A stretch of 64,000 nt of DNA from Cycas panzhihuaensis (Eukaryota; Cycadophyta), in NCBI GenBank assembly GCA_023213395.1, contig CM041465.1, forward strand, positions 147,195,741 through 147,259,740, in the 5' to 3' direction. The notes under the pieces were generated by a model, which worked only from the letters and a program-made list of their open reading frames with translations, was not told the origin of the DNA and searched no databases. This document shows positions 12,213 through 21,358 of the stretch, in pieces (within the stretch, counting starts at the first letter, position 1; every line of letters starts with the position of its first letter). The translations under genes and the position numbers were made by a program.

Positions 12213-12858
12213 TGTTGAATATTGTGACAACAATAGTTTGAGGCTAAACTTTTGGTATGTTAGCAGCGCGGTTTCCCCCCCTAATCTTTCTCGGAGGGTT
12301 CCAAGGGGGGAGGGAGCCCCCCTTGGCCAGGGGGTGCAGAGGGCATGGAATGCCCCCCGTTAAGAGGGGGTTCGGGGGCTATCGCCCCCCGACCCGAAAA
12401 ATTAACCATGTAAACCATATTAAAATGTAAAGAGAATCAGGGTCGTTTGATGCAAATACCCTAGATTCTACGGTTGAGATTTATGCGTTGGATGTCCCTC
12501 TCATGTAGCCTAATTTAGGGATTTTCTTATTATGTTGTATGTAATGTAATGTATTGTGATGAGGGTGATGACTGGTTATTATTCCTGAGAGCACTCTACT
12601 ACTGAGATGTACTTTTTCTCCATTTTACAGCAATAAAGATCGATACCTTTCTCGTGTGGATATTTCCCTAACACACTGCTAGGGTTTTACCATGTTATAT
12701 CAGGCGCATATGTGATGTTTGGCTTTCATATTCATGTTATTGTATTATCTCTGAGTTTAAAACTTGCATGTTAAATTCTAGTTTTGATTCCCGTAACTAG
12801 TTGCAAAATAGTTCAGATCTTGTGGTGGTTTAAGATTTAGGACCTTGTATTCTCAACA
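12213..12858 (+). repeat. TE-B 3' LTR
   Basis: Starts TGTTGAATATTG and ends TATTCTCAACA, matching 7528-8171 with about 60 differences by eye. The two G/C-rich hairpins are retained at 12301-12326 and 12373-12391. In the second the stem has changed on both sides (A to G on one arm, T to C on the other), which keeps the pairing. Confidence 0.95.
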
Positions 12859-12863
12859 AGAAC

Positions 12864-13347
12864 CTTGTTGGATACAAGGGTCTACAAGACTAATTTTTGT
12901 TCTAATAGAGAGGTGGATAAGTACAAAGCTGGGCTTGTTGCTCAAGGGTTCAAATAAAAAGAAGGAATTGATTATAATGAGATATTTACACCCGTCTCTA
13001 CGATAATGGCAATCCATTTGATCATTTCCTTAGCAGTTACTTATAGTTAGGAGTTACACCAGATGGACATCAAGTTCATATTTCTTAATGGAGATCTAAA
13101 GGAGGAGATATATATATTGCAACATTTGGGATTCATTAAGGAAGGTCGGGAGTATCTTATATGTTGATTAAAGAAATCACTCTATGACCTAAAATAAGCA
13201 CCCTGTGCTTAGTATGAGAAGATGGATACCAAGTTAAAAGATGAAGGATTCCTTATTTATGATCTTAATTTGAATATGTATGTGAAAAGGAGAGGAACCT
13301 CAATAGTAGTTATTGTGGTGTATGTGGATGATTTAATCATTAGAGGC
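12864..13347 (+). pseudogene. TE-A RT middle segment
   Basis: Reading resumes in frame after the TE-B target duplication with LVGYKG, then DKYKAGL, EGIDYNEIFTPV, QMDIK and FLNGDLKEEIYI with frameshifts between some blocks. It ends with VVYVDDLIIRGK, the catalytic YVDD box of RT, at about 13316-13347. TE-C is inserted just after, with target aaatg at 13348-13352 and 18605-18609. Confidence 0.85.
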
Positions 13348-13352
13348 AAATG

Positions 13353-13569
13353 TGTTAAAACGTAATGTTTTATCTAGACAAAGAGGGGTCATGTTGACCC
13401 ACCCCTTAAAATGTAACTCCAAATAGGAGTTGTGACACTTGGCAGCCTCATGTAGGTCAGTTACATTTCTATTTGTAACGGTCATCTCAGTGATGTATAT
13501 TTAAGAGGAATGAGACTCCATGTAATATCAAGTTCTGATCTTCATTCTATCTAAGTTAGTTTTCTATCA
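13353..13569 (+). repeat. TE-C 5' LTR
   Basis: TGTTAAAACG...TTTTCTATCA matches 18389-18604. A plausible TATA element is tgtatatttaag around 13495-13505, upstream of a short R-U5-like stretch. Confidence 0.94.
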
Positions 13570-14266
13570 TGGTATTAGAGCAGGTTATCCTACCTGCTTG
13601 AGAGAGGGTCCTTTGTGTGTAATAGAGTTTGTTCTGAAAGAGACAAGGAAGCCTGCAACATAGGAGACAAATTGAAAGTGAAGCGAAGGATCCAGCATGT
13701 CCAGAAGTAGACCTGAGGACCACAGGAAGCACCGTACGGCCACTGTACGAAACCATACATTGTACGGACCAGAAAATTCAAACTTCTCAAATCAAGCTAA
13801 AATTTGTCCAGCAAGTAGATCTTGACCTCCTCTTCAACTTTTCCTTCTGGATCGAAGTCATTTGAAGAGGTTTTGATAGGGTTTTTTCCCCTTTATTAGC
13901 TGTGCAGGTTTGGAGGTATTTCAGTAAATTTCTCCCAAAATTTTTGAAATTCTTGAGTCAAATCTGTTGTAAACTTAATGTCTAGGTATTACAAAAGTTT
14001 TGTGATAGACTTTGAGGAATTCTATGAAGTATTTTTTAAATTACAAGCAAAAACATGTTGTGCCCTAACTATGTTTTCTAGTCTTTCAGGTCGATTTTCT
14101 CCTCATCCATAAACTGTTTTGGAAAACTAATATTAGATCTGTGAGCCTCGTCTCATAACCTCTCTTTTGAGGTACATATCGTATAATTTTGTACAAGTTC
14201 AATTCTGTACAAAAATCCATACCGTGTACGGCCTGCACTCTATCTCTCAGTTTCTCAGCTGTTAAA
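13570..14266 (+). other. TE-C primer site and leader
   Basis: tggtattagagcagg at 13570 is a Met-tRNA type primer site with one change. The leader holds several gtacgg or ccgtac words (around 13733, 13743, 13764 and 14221-14232) that are rare elsewhere in the window. Their spacing suggests short repeats in the packaging or translation leader; no function is shown. Confidence 0.7.
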
Positions 14267-15120
14267 ATGGCTTTAGGTCTTTTCTCTCTGCCAGAATTAG
14301 AAAAATTGACTAATTCAAACTATCATCTTTGGAAAATTAAAGTAGAAATTGTCTTAAAAATAAAAAATGCTTGGAATATTACAATTGGGACTGAGATTTA
14401 TCCAAAGGACTCACATGCTAAGCTGGTAAACTGGGAAGAAAGAAACAATATAGGTGTACACATTTTGAAAATGTCAATTTCTAACTCAATTCTGATATAT
14501 GTTAAAAAGCAGAATTTGTCCTCTGATATTTGGAAGTGTCTTGAGAACCTGTATAGACAGAAAAATAAAGCAAGAATAATTGCTCTCAAGGAAGAATTGT
14601 ATAGACTGCATATGAAGGAAAATGAAAATGTAACAGATTTTATGCACAAGGTTGTTTCAATACGAAATAATTTATCAAGTGCAGGAGGTTTGATTTCCAA
14701 ACAAGAGCTGGTAGAACTAATAATAGCCAAGCTCCCAAAGTCTTTCGATACAACCATCAACACCATTATAAATACTAAAAAATAAATAAAATAACTCTTG
14801 ATGAATTGACAGGATTACTGTTGAAACATGAACAAAGGAATAAGAGATATGAAGACTCCTCAGAATTTGAAGATGCCTTTATGTCCATATTGAACCTGGG
14901 CTTACATAGCAGAAACCAAACCCATGGACGAAGCATAACACCTGACTTTAGAGGATGAGGCCAGTGGCAACACTCTAGGGGACGTGGATGAAGCAGAGAC
15001 CCAAGGATTTGTTTCAATTGCGGAAGGACTGGGCACATCTCCAGTGCATGTAGAAACTTTGACATATGTTACCATTGCAGACAAGGTGGACATTAACCTT
15101 ACCAATTCCCTCAGCGAAGA
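14267..15120 (+). pseudogene. TE-C gag relic with two zinc knuckles
   Basis: I prefer the ATG at 14267 (MALGLFSLPELEKLTNSNYH) because the Copia gag signature N-Y-x-x-W follows at once; the same frame is open from 14189. The capsid-like UBN2 block is open to a TAA at 14783. Another frame from about 15000 gives two adjacent knuckles, CFNCGRTGHISSAC and CYHCRQGGH, the second interrupted by a stop. Two CX2CX4HX4C knuckles in tandem suggest strong RNA binding. Frameshift and stops lie between capsid and knuckles. Confidence 0.88.
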
Positions 15121-15199
15121 AGTGAGATTCAGAAAGGGAAAAGACTTGTTGGTGGCTACAACAAAGAGAAAGCAGATGAAGATGAAGAAGAGACTACCT

Positions 15200-16745
15200 T
15201 CATTGTTGCCTTGGCTTCCAACCTCAAAGACAATGACGCATGGTGCGTTGATTCAGGAGCTTCATGACGCATGACTAGTCGTGAAGATTGGTTTGAGACA
15301 TTGGAACCCTATAACCTTGATAGATCAATCAAATTGGGTGATAAATATGCTCTTGATATAAAAGGAATTGGAACCATTGTTGTCAACTTGCAAGGAAATG
15401 TCAAAAAAATCAGAAACGTTTTGTTGGTTCCTGATTTAAAAATGAACCTTCTTTTTGTTTCCCAACTTAGTAAAAAGGGATTGAGAACCATCTTTGATGA
15501 AGATGGATACTGATGTATTCTGGACATGAAAAAGAATGGTGAAACTGTTGTAATAGGTGTGAGATGTAATGGCTTATATAAACTTCTATCGAATCCTATA
15601 CTTCCTGATCTGGAAGAAAAAGCTTGTACTATCGTCAAGTCTAGTAATAAAATTTGGCATTTGAAGTATGGGCACCTTCCAATTGAGACATTGAAATTGA
15701 TGAAAATTTCTGAAATAGTGAATGGATTACCTTGTATCTCTTATGATAACTTTGTTTGTAAAAGCTGTCATTTTGAGAAACAACACCGACTCCCTTTCAA
15801 GGAAAGCACTTGGAAAGCAGAATCAAGGTTGGAGCTAATTCATACAGACCTCTGTATTCCTATCTCACCACTTACTATTAATGGATGCAAATATTTTTTG
15901 ACCTTCATTGACGACTTTTCTCGAAAGGTATGGGTCTACTTTCTCCACAACAAATTAGAAGTTTTTGAAATATTTAAAGAGTTCAAAGTCGAAGCAGAAA
16001 TGGAGGCAGAAACAAAAATTAAATGCATTCGGTTAGACAGAGGAGGTGAATATATATCAAAAGAGTTCCAGAACTACTACAGAATTCATGGAATCCACAG
16101 ACAGGTTACAACTCCATATACACCACAATCAAATGGCGTAGCAGAAAGAAAAAATAGAACCTTAATGGAAATGGCAAGAAGCGTGGTCTATGAAAAAGGT
16201 GTACCAAAAAACTACTAGGTAGAAGCAGTGAGTACATCATGTTATCTCATAAATCGGTGTCCAACAAAGGCCTTAAAAATATCACTCCAGAAGAAGCTTA
16301 GACGGACAGAAAACCTGATGTAAGTTCACTCAAAGTTTTTGGGAGTCAAGCCTTTGTTCATATACTAGATAAAAAATTGTCTAAATTAGATGAAAAAATC
16401 ATAGAATGTATTATGATAGGATATAGTAAAAATTCAAAGGCCTACAAATGCATAGATCCTAGAACCAACAAAATCTATGTGAGTAGAGATGTAGTTTTTA
16501 ATGAAGGAGATAGTGAATCTGGACAAATCAGAATAATTGACGAAGGAGAGAAGATTGCCGAACAGGAAATTACAGAGATTAATCAAGAAATTGAGAAAGA
16601 ACCTGCTGCTGAGGTAACAACAGAGGAAGTTTCAATTTCTCTTCCTACATCCAGCCAAAATCAAATAGGAGTGATAATATATCAACTGGCAGATGAAACT
16701 GTTAATCTAGAAGAACTTGGTACTGAAGAGGCCGCACAAAAATAA
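15200..16745 (+). pseudogene. TE-C protease and integrase relic
   Basis: The protease site WCVDSGAS is intact near 15240-15270 but is followed by a TGA. Integrase runs through IWHLKYGHLP and CKSCHFEKQHRLPF (zinc finger intact), HTDLCIPI, FIDDFSRKVWVYF, RLDRGGEY and TPQSNGVAERKNRT. The usual DNGGE is DRGGE here. Stops at about 16216 and 16298 replace Trp residues. The C-terminal block ends SRDVVFNE near 16500, and an acidic linker continues to 16745. Long open stretches (230 and 122 codons) show moderate decay only. Confidence 0.92.
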
Positions 16746-16799
16746 AAGAAGCTACCCAGATGGTACATTAAAATAATTGAGGAAGGACAAGGTACTGTA

Positions 16800-18381
16800 A
16801 TGGAACACAGAATAAGAAGTCAAAAAGCTAGAGCCTTGTTAACCAAGGTCGAACCTCAGACATTTCAGGAAGCCCAAGAAGAACAGGTATGGAAAAGCGA
16901 CCATGGATAATGAAATGGACTCAATCAAAAGAAATCAGACATGGGAATTGGTAGAATTACTAGTCAATAAATTTGCAATCAGTTATAAATGGGTCTACAA
17001 GACTAAAGAAGGGCTAAATGGAAAAATAGAAAAATATAAGGCTAGATTGGTTGCAAAAGGATACACTCAAACAGCCAGAGTAAACTTTGATGAAACTTTC
17101 TCTCCTCTTGCCAAAATGAATAGAGTAAGAACAATGATTGCTCTGACTGTAACTTAAAATTGGAAAATCTTTTAACTATATGTAAAGAGTGCCTTCTTGA
17201 ATGGAGAACTAGAAGAAGAGGTCTACATGAAACAGCCTGAGGGATATGTTAAAGAAGGATAGGAGAATCTAGTGTGCAAACTAGAAAAGGCACCATATGG
17301 GCTGAAATAAGCTCCTCGAGCCTGGTATGCCAAATTGGATCGTTTTCTGGAAGAAAATAACTTTGAATGTTGTGATTCAGACCCCTATTTGTACATAAGG
17401 AAAAAGGAGGGCAAAGTCACAATAATTGCTGTTTATGTTGATGATATGCTAGTCACTAGTAGTGATAATGAAGGCTCTGAAGACATAAAAGAACAACTTC
17501 AACAAAAGTTTGAGATGACATACCTAGGTCTTTTGAATTACTACTTGGGTCTGGAGATAGGATAACAACATAATTGTATAACTCTATCCCAGAGTAAATA
17601 CATCAAAAGTCTACTTATCAGATTCCAAATGGAAAACTGCAATCCCTGCGCCACACCTATGGAAACAAATTGTAAATTGATAGCAAATGAAATGGAAGAA
17701 GGAGCAAATATCACTCTGTACAAATAAATGATTGGAAGTCTGATCTACCTAACAACAATCAGGCCTGACATATCTTACTTAGTTGGAATTGTGTCCAGAT
17801 ATATATAGAATCCAAAATTAAGACACTGGAAGGCCATAAAAGGAATTCTGAGATATCTTAACGGTACCATAAATCTAAAATTGGTGTATCCAAAAGGAGG
17901 TTCAAAGAAATTATCGAGGATCTTGTGACTGATCAAGGTGAGACAAGAAACAAAGAAAGTCCACTAGTGGATACTATTTCTTTCTGGGTCCTTCAGCAAT
18001 ATCATGGTGTAGCAAGAAGCAAGCCACTATTGCATTATCTTCCACTAAAGTAGAATACAAAGTAGCTACTGCAGCAACGTGCGAAGGTGTTTGGCTAAGA
18101 CAACTTCTATTTGATTTAGAACAGCAACAGAAAGAAGCAACTCCTCTCAAATGTGATAATCAGAGCACCATCAAACTGACTAAAAATCTAGTCCTTCATG
18201 CAAGAACCAAGCATATAGAAGTTCATCATTATTTCATAAGGGAAAAAGTACACAACAAGGAAATTGACCTAGAATATTATGCATCTTGAGAACAAATTCT
18301 GATCTTTTGACAAAATCTCTTGGAAAAGAAAGATTTCAATATCTAAGAAATAAACTAGGGTTACTGGAGATAAAACATTAA
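16800..18381 (+). pseudogene. TE-C reverse transcriptase and RNase H relic
   Basis: RT blocks include NQTWELVEL, YKWVYKTK, RLVAKGYTQ, SAFLNGELEEEVYM and the intact catalytic YVDDMLV near 17430-17450. Stops at 17155, 17261, 17308, 17563, 17726 and 17805 fall at Gln positions. RNase H after a frameshift near 17920 keeps SGYYFFLG, CDNQSTIKL and HARTKHIEVHHYF, ending at 18381 just before the 3' LTR. Confidence 0.92.
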
Positions 18382-18388
18382 GAGATGG

Positions 18389-18604
18389 TGTTAAAATGTA
18401 ATGTTTTATTTAGACAAAGAGGGGTCATGTTGACTCACCCCTTAAAATGTAACTCCAAATAGGAGTTGTGATACTTGGTAGCCTCATGTAGGTTAGTTAC
18501 ATTTCTATTTGTAACAGTCATCTTAGTGATGTATATTAAGAGGAATGAGACTCCATGTAATATCGAGTTCTGATCTTCATTCTGTCTAAGTCAGTTTTCT
18601 ATCA
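18389..18604 (+). repeat. TE-C 3' LTR
   Basis: TGTTAAAATG...TTTTCTATCA matches 13353-13569. A weak purine tract (taagagatgg) precedes it. The target duplication aaatg follows at 18605-18609, and TE-A sequence resumes. Confidence 0.94.
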
Positions 18605-18609
18605 AAATG

Positions 18610-19490
18610 TAATAAGACTATTGTAGGAGTCAAGTCTAATATAGGAACTACTTTAGACATGACAAATCTCGGGAGACTTGATTACTTTTTGAGCATTCAA
18701 ATTAGGCAGATGGAAGATCAAATTATATTGTTGTAGATATAGTACATGAAGAACCTACTAAATAAGTTTGGGATGTAAAATTACAAACCAGTTGTAATAT
18801 CATATGTTAAGGGCACAAGATTACAGAAGGATATAACCAAACCCTCTATAGATGGAATGAAATATCACCAGTTAGTAGGGAGTCTTATCTACTTGACTCA
18901 TACTAGGCTAGATATTACCTATATTGTTGGATCAGTTTCCTTCTATATGTAGAATCTTTAAGAGCTACATTAGGTTGTTGTGAAGTAGATTTTGAAGTAC
19001 TTGAAGGGAACACTCAATCTTGGTATTAAATACCATCGAAGTGAAGAGATAAGATTACATGGCTATATTTGATGTTGATTAGGGAGGAGACTTTAACAAT
19101 CGGAAGTCCACTGTTGAATATATCTTTGGTGTTGGTAATGGATTTATTTCATGGCAGTCGAAGAAATAACAAATAATTGTGTTATATTCTACAGAGGTGG
19201 AATATCAAGGACTCAATGCTAGTGGAAAGCAAGTTGTATGGTTGCAAGGTCTCTTAGAATTTCTTAGATTTTCAAATATACATCTAATTATTTTTGTTGA
19301 TAATCATAGTACCATTTACTTGTCAAAGAATTTAGAATTTTATGCTCATACAAATCATATTAAGATACAACACTACTACATCCATGAATATATCAAGTTA
19401 GGGAAGTTATAGGTTGGCTATTATCTGAGTGAATATTAGCTTGTACACATCTTTACCAAAGCACTTACTAAAGATCAATTCTCAAAGATG
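18610..19490 (+). pseudogene. TE-A RT C-terminus and RNase H relic
   Basis: The frame rejoins after TE-C with the RT C-terminal pattern DMTNLGRLDYFLSIQ, and a TRLDITY-like block near 18905. RNase H follows; 19179-19412 is open and contains STEVEYQGL, VVWLQGLL, FVDNHSTIYLSKN and HTNHIKIQHYYIHE. A final FTKAL-like block lies near 19450. Confidence 0.85.
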
Positions 19491-19631
19491 CATATTAAAT
19501 TAGGATTGACAAAGGTTGTCTTTAAGGAGGAATGTATCGACAAGGATAAAGAAGAATCTAGATGGTCTCAACCTTCATAATAACATAACTGCTACAGGTT
19601 GGAGGTTCCCCACATTTATATTAAGGGGGGT

Positions 19632-19935
19632 TGTTAACGTGGTAGTTGTTTATTAAGCCATTAATTAATGTTAATATGTGGTTTAGCTAATCGTGATTAT
19701 TAAAATGGTATGAGATATTCCTTATCAGATGACACCTCTTGGAAGGATATCTACATCCTAGAGCTCTCGTATATCAATTAATTCAAGTAACTATAATCAA
19801 TGTGATCCAATGGATCATTTGTGGTGCATTTTTCTCCAAAAGGATTTTCCACATAAATCTTATATATTATGTATCTATATTCTATGTATATCTTTGTTTG
19901 TTTGATGTGTATGGTTAAAGATTTTGCATATAAGA

Positions 19936-19990
<55 letters not shown>

Positions 19991-20006
19991 TTCATGTTCT
20001 CTGACA
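19632..20006 (+). repeat. TE-A 3' LTR with internal TA array
   Basis: The purine tract ttaaggggggt precedes TGTTAACGTGG. The LTR aligns with 3291-3635. At 19939-19987 a run of about 24 TA units replaces a stretch that is only about 10 bases of AT in the 5' LTR. It ends ctctgaca, followed by aaatc. Confidence 0.88.
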
Positions 20007-20438
20007 AAATCTCAACTGCTTCTTAATTCTCCTTCACAATCCCTAAAAATCTTCTACTACAACTTCTAACAACTATTGTGGAGGCTATAACTATCCTATT
20101 AACATTAAATTTTTTGATTAAGAGTGACCTGAAATCTCTTTTCCGTTAGAAAAAGATTTCACTTTGATTGGATATCAAGAGAGAAACATATCATCATTTT
20201 TGGAAAGGGTATTATCGTTCTCGCAAACCCTCAAGTTTCTTGGTCAACTTTCATAGGTTTTTGTAGAAGATATAGGGCTCCAAATCACTTTAGATTTAGA
20301 TCCATTAGAAGTGTATTTGTGTCCTCCATCCATCAAAAGTGGTAACATTCAATTTGAGTGTTAGAAGAAATGTTATTTTAATTTTGGTAAGAAATGTCAA
20401 TTCTATTCAATCTATTCTATTTTATTTCTCTTATTTCA

Positions 20439-20494
20439 TATATTCCCTCTTGTTTCATTTGTCTTATATATTCCCTCTTGTTTCATTTGTCTTA
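20439..20494. repeat. Exact 28-bp tandem duplication
   Basis: A unit starting tatattccctcttgttt and ending cttta-like gtctta occurs twice head to tail (20439-20466 and 20467-20494) with no difference that I can see, which suggests a recent slip or duplication. Confidence 0.85.
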
Positions 20495-21148
20495 TTGCAT
20501 TGTAGCTTCCCATAACAAGATTTATAGCTAAGTTATATAGGCATCTAGGTTCTATGGTTTTTAGATTAGTGGGAAAATGGCCTATCTTCCATAAGTAGTG
20601 AAATCACCATAGGAAGATAAGTATTCATACATCTTAAGTAGGGAGCAGCTCTTCTGTTGTACAAGTGGAAGTATTGGATAGCTATCTTGCCTATTCTTGT
20701 TTCCGATTTCTATTTCCATAAGTATTCTGATTCTTATTCCACTTTTATTTTCCACTTTGGTATTATAAAATAATGTGTAATCTATGGTCAATCCATAGTG
20801 TGGTAATACAACAATATCCAGTGGTCATGTTATTTGTGGTGGTCATTAGACATTAGGCATACTCTCTCAAAGTTGTGATAAGTAAAGGCAACACTAAAAG
20901 TTGTGTAAACTCATTTAATCAGATTTGCTAAGGTTCTCACACATGATCTTATTGGAGAGGATTGATGCAACCTCATTGATCACTAATGAGGTGAATAACT
21001 TTAATCTAAAAACATACCATCATGAAGACACCTAGTACTTTCCTAATGGAGTCTAGTGTGGTCTAATCATGTACTTTATTGAATATTTTTAATAATAAGA
21101 TCTTGTACATTTTATGGTGGATGTTTCCTTATCTTGAAGTTTTGCCAT

Positions 21149-21358
21149 GTTAAACCCTGACTTAATATTGGTTATTTAATCTTTATTTATTATCTATTAT
21201 TGATGATTATATGCTCTTATGATGATAGTGTATTATAAAATAATCTTGATGATAAATGCTTTATGTTGATATAATTAAATACTATGGTAATTAAGAGATG
21301 TTTGATAATTGTCTTTATGATAATATCAAACCCATAAAATCTAACATGGTATCAAAGC
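21149..21358 (+). repeat. Possible orphan 5' LTR and primer site
   Basis: The stretch TGTTAAACCC (21149) to AAATCTAACA (21346) is followed at once by TGGTATCAAAGC, a Met-tRNA type primer site with one change. This is the normal layout of an LTR end in Copia elements. No second LTR and no coding relic were found downstream, so the call is weak. Confidence 0.4.

Larger units (their letters stand above)
7528..12858 (+). mobile_element. TE-B: nested Ty1/Copia element, Tnt1/Tork-like
   Basis: The element is 5331 bp with LTRs of 644 and 646 bp, TG...CA ends, a Met-tRNA primer site, a polypurine tract and a perfect 5-bp target duplication (agaac at 7523-7527 and 12859-12863). Internal order is gag, protease, integrase, RT, RNase H. 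Overall protein character resembles the Tnt1/Tork branch of Copia, for example the YLKKQLYSLQMKEGT-like gag block and the VCTRPDISHAVSVVSRF RT block. LTRs differ by roughly 9 percent by eye, so it is fairly old. Single-base stops and one frameshift near 9290 make it inactive. Confidence 0.95.
13353..18604 (+). mobile_element. TE-C: nested Ty1/Copia element with short LTRs
   Basis: The element is 5252 bp with LTRs of 217 and 216 bp and a perfect 5-bp target duplication (aaatg). Primer site, gag with two zinc knuckles, protease, integrase, RT and RNase H follow in Copia order. The LTRs differ by 11 transitions and one single-base gap by my count (about 95 percent identical), so TE-C looks younger than TE-B. 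Stops at Gln and Trp positions inactivate it. Confidence 0.95.
3291..20006 (+). mobile_element. TE-A: outer Ty1/Copia LTR retrotransposon carrying two nested insertions
   Basis: A pair of diverged LTRs (3291-3635 and 19632-20006) brackets degenerate gag, protease, integrase, reverse transcriptase and RNase H sequence in the Copia order (integrase before RT). The flanks read aaata on the left (3286-3290) and aaatc on the right (20007-20011), a 4-of-5 target-site duplication. Removing TE-B and TE-C with one copy of each target duplication leaves about 6.1 kb, a plausible length for a full Copia element with a long leader. The coding region has many stops and frameshifts, so TE-A is dead and is the oldest member of the nest. 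Confidence 0.9.

Noticed and set aside
14398-14766. 122-codon minus-strand frame
   Set aside because: Shadow of the TE-C gag frame.
14984-15274. 96-codon + frame in TE-C
   Set aside because: The zinc knuckles and the protease site are read in other frames; this one has no gag or protease motif.
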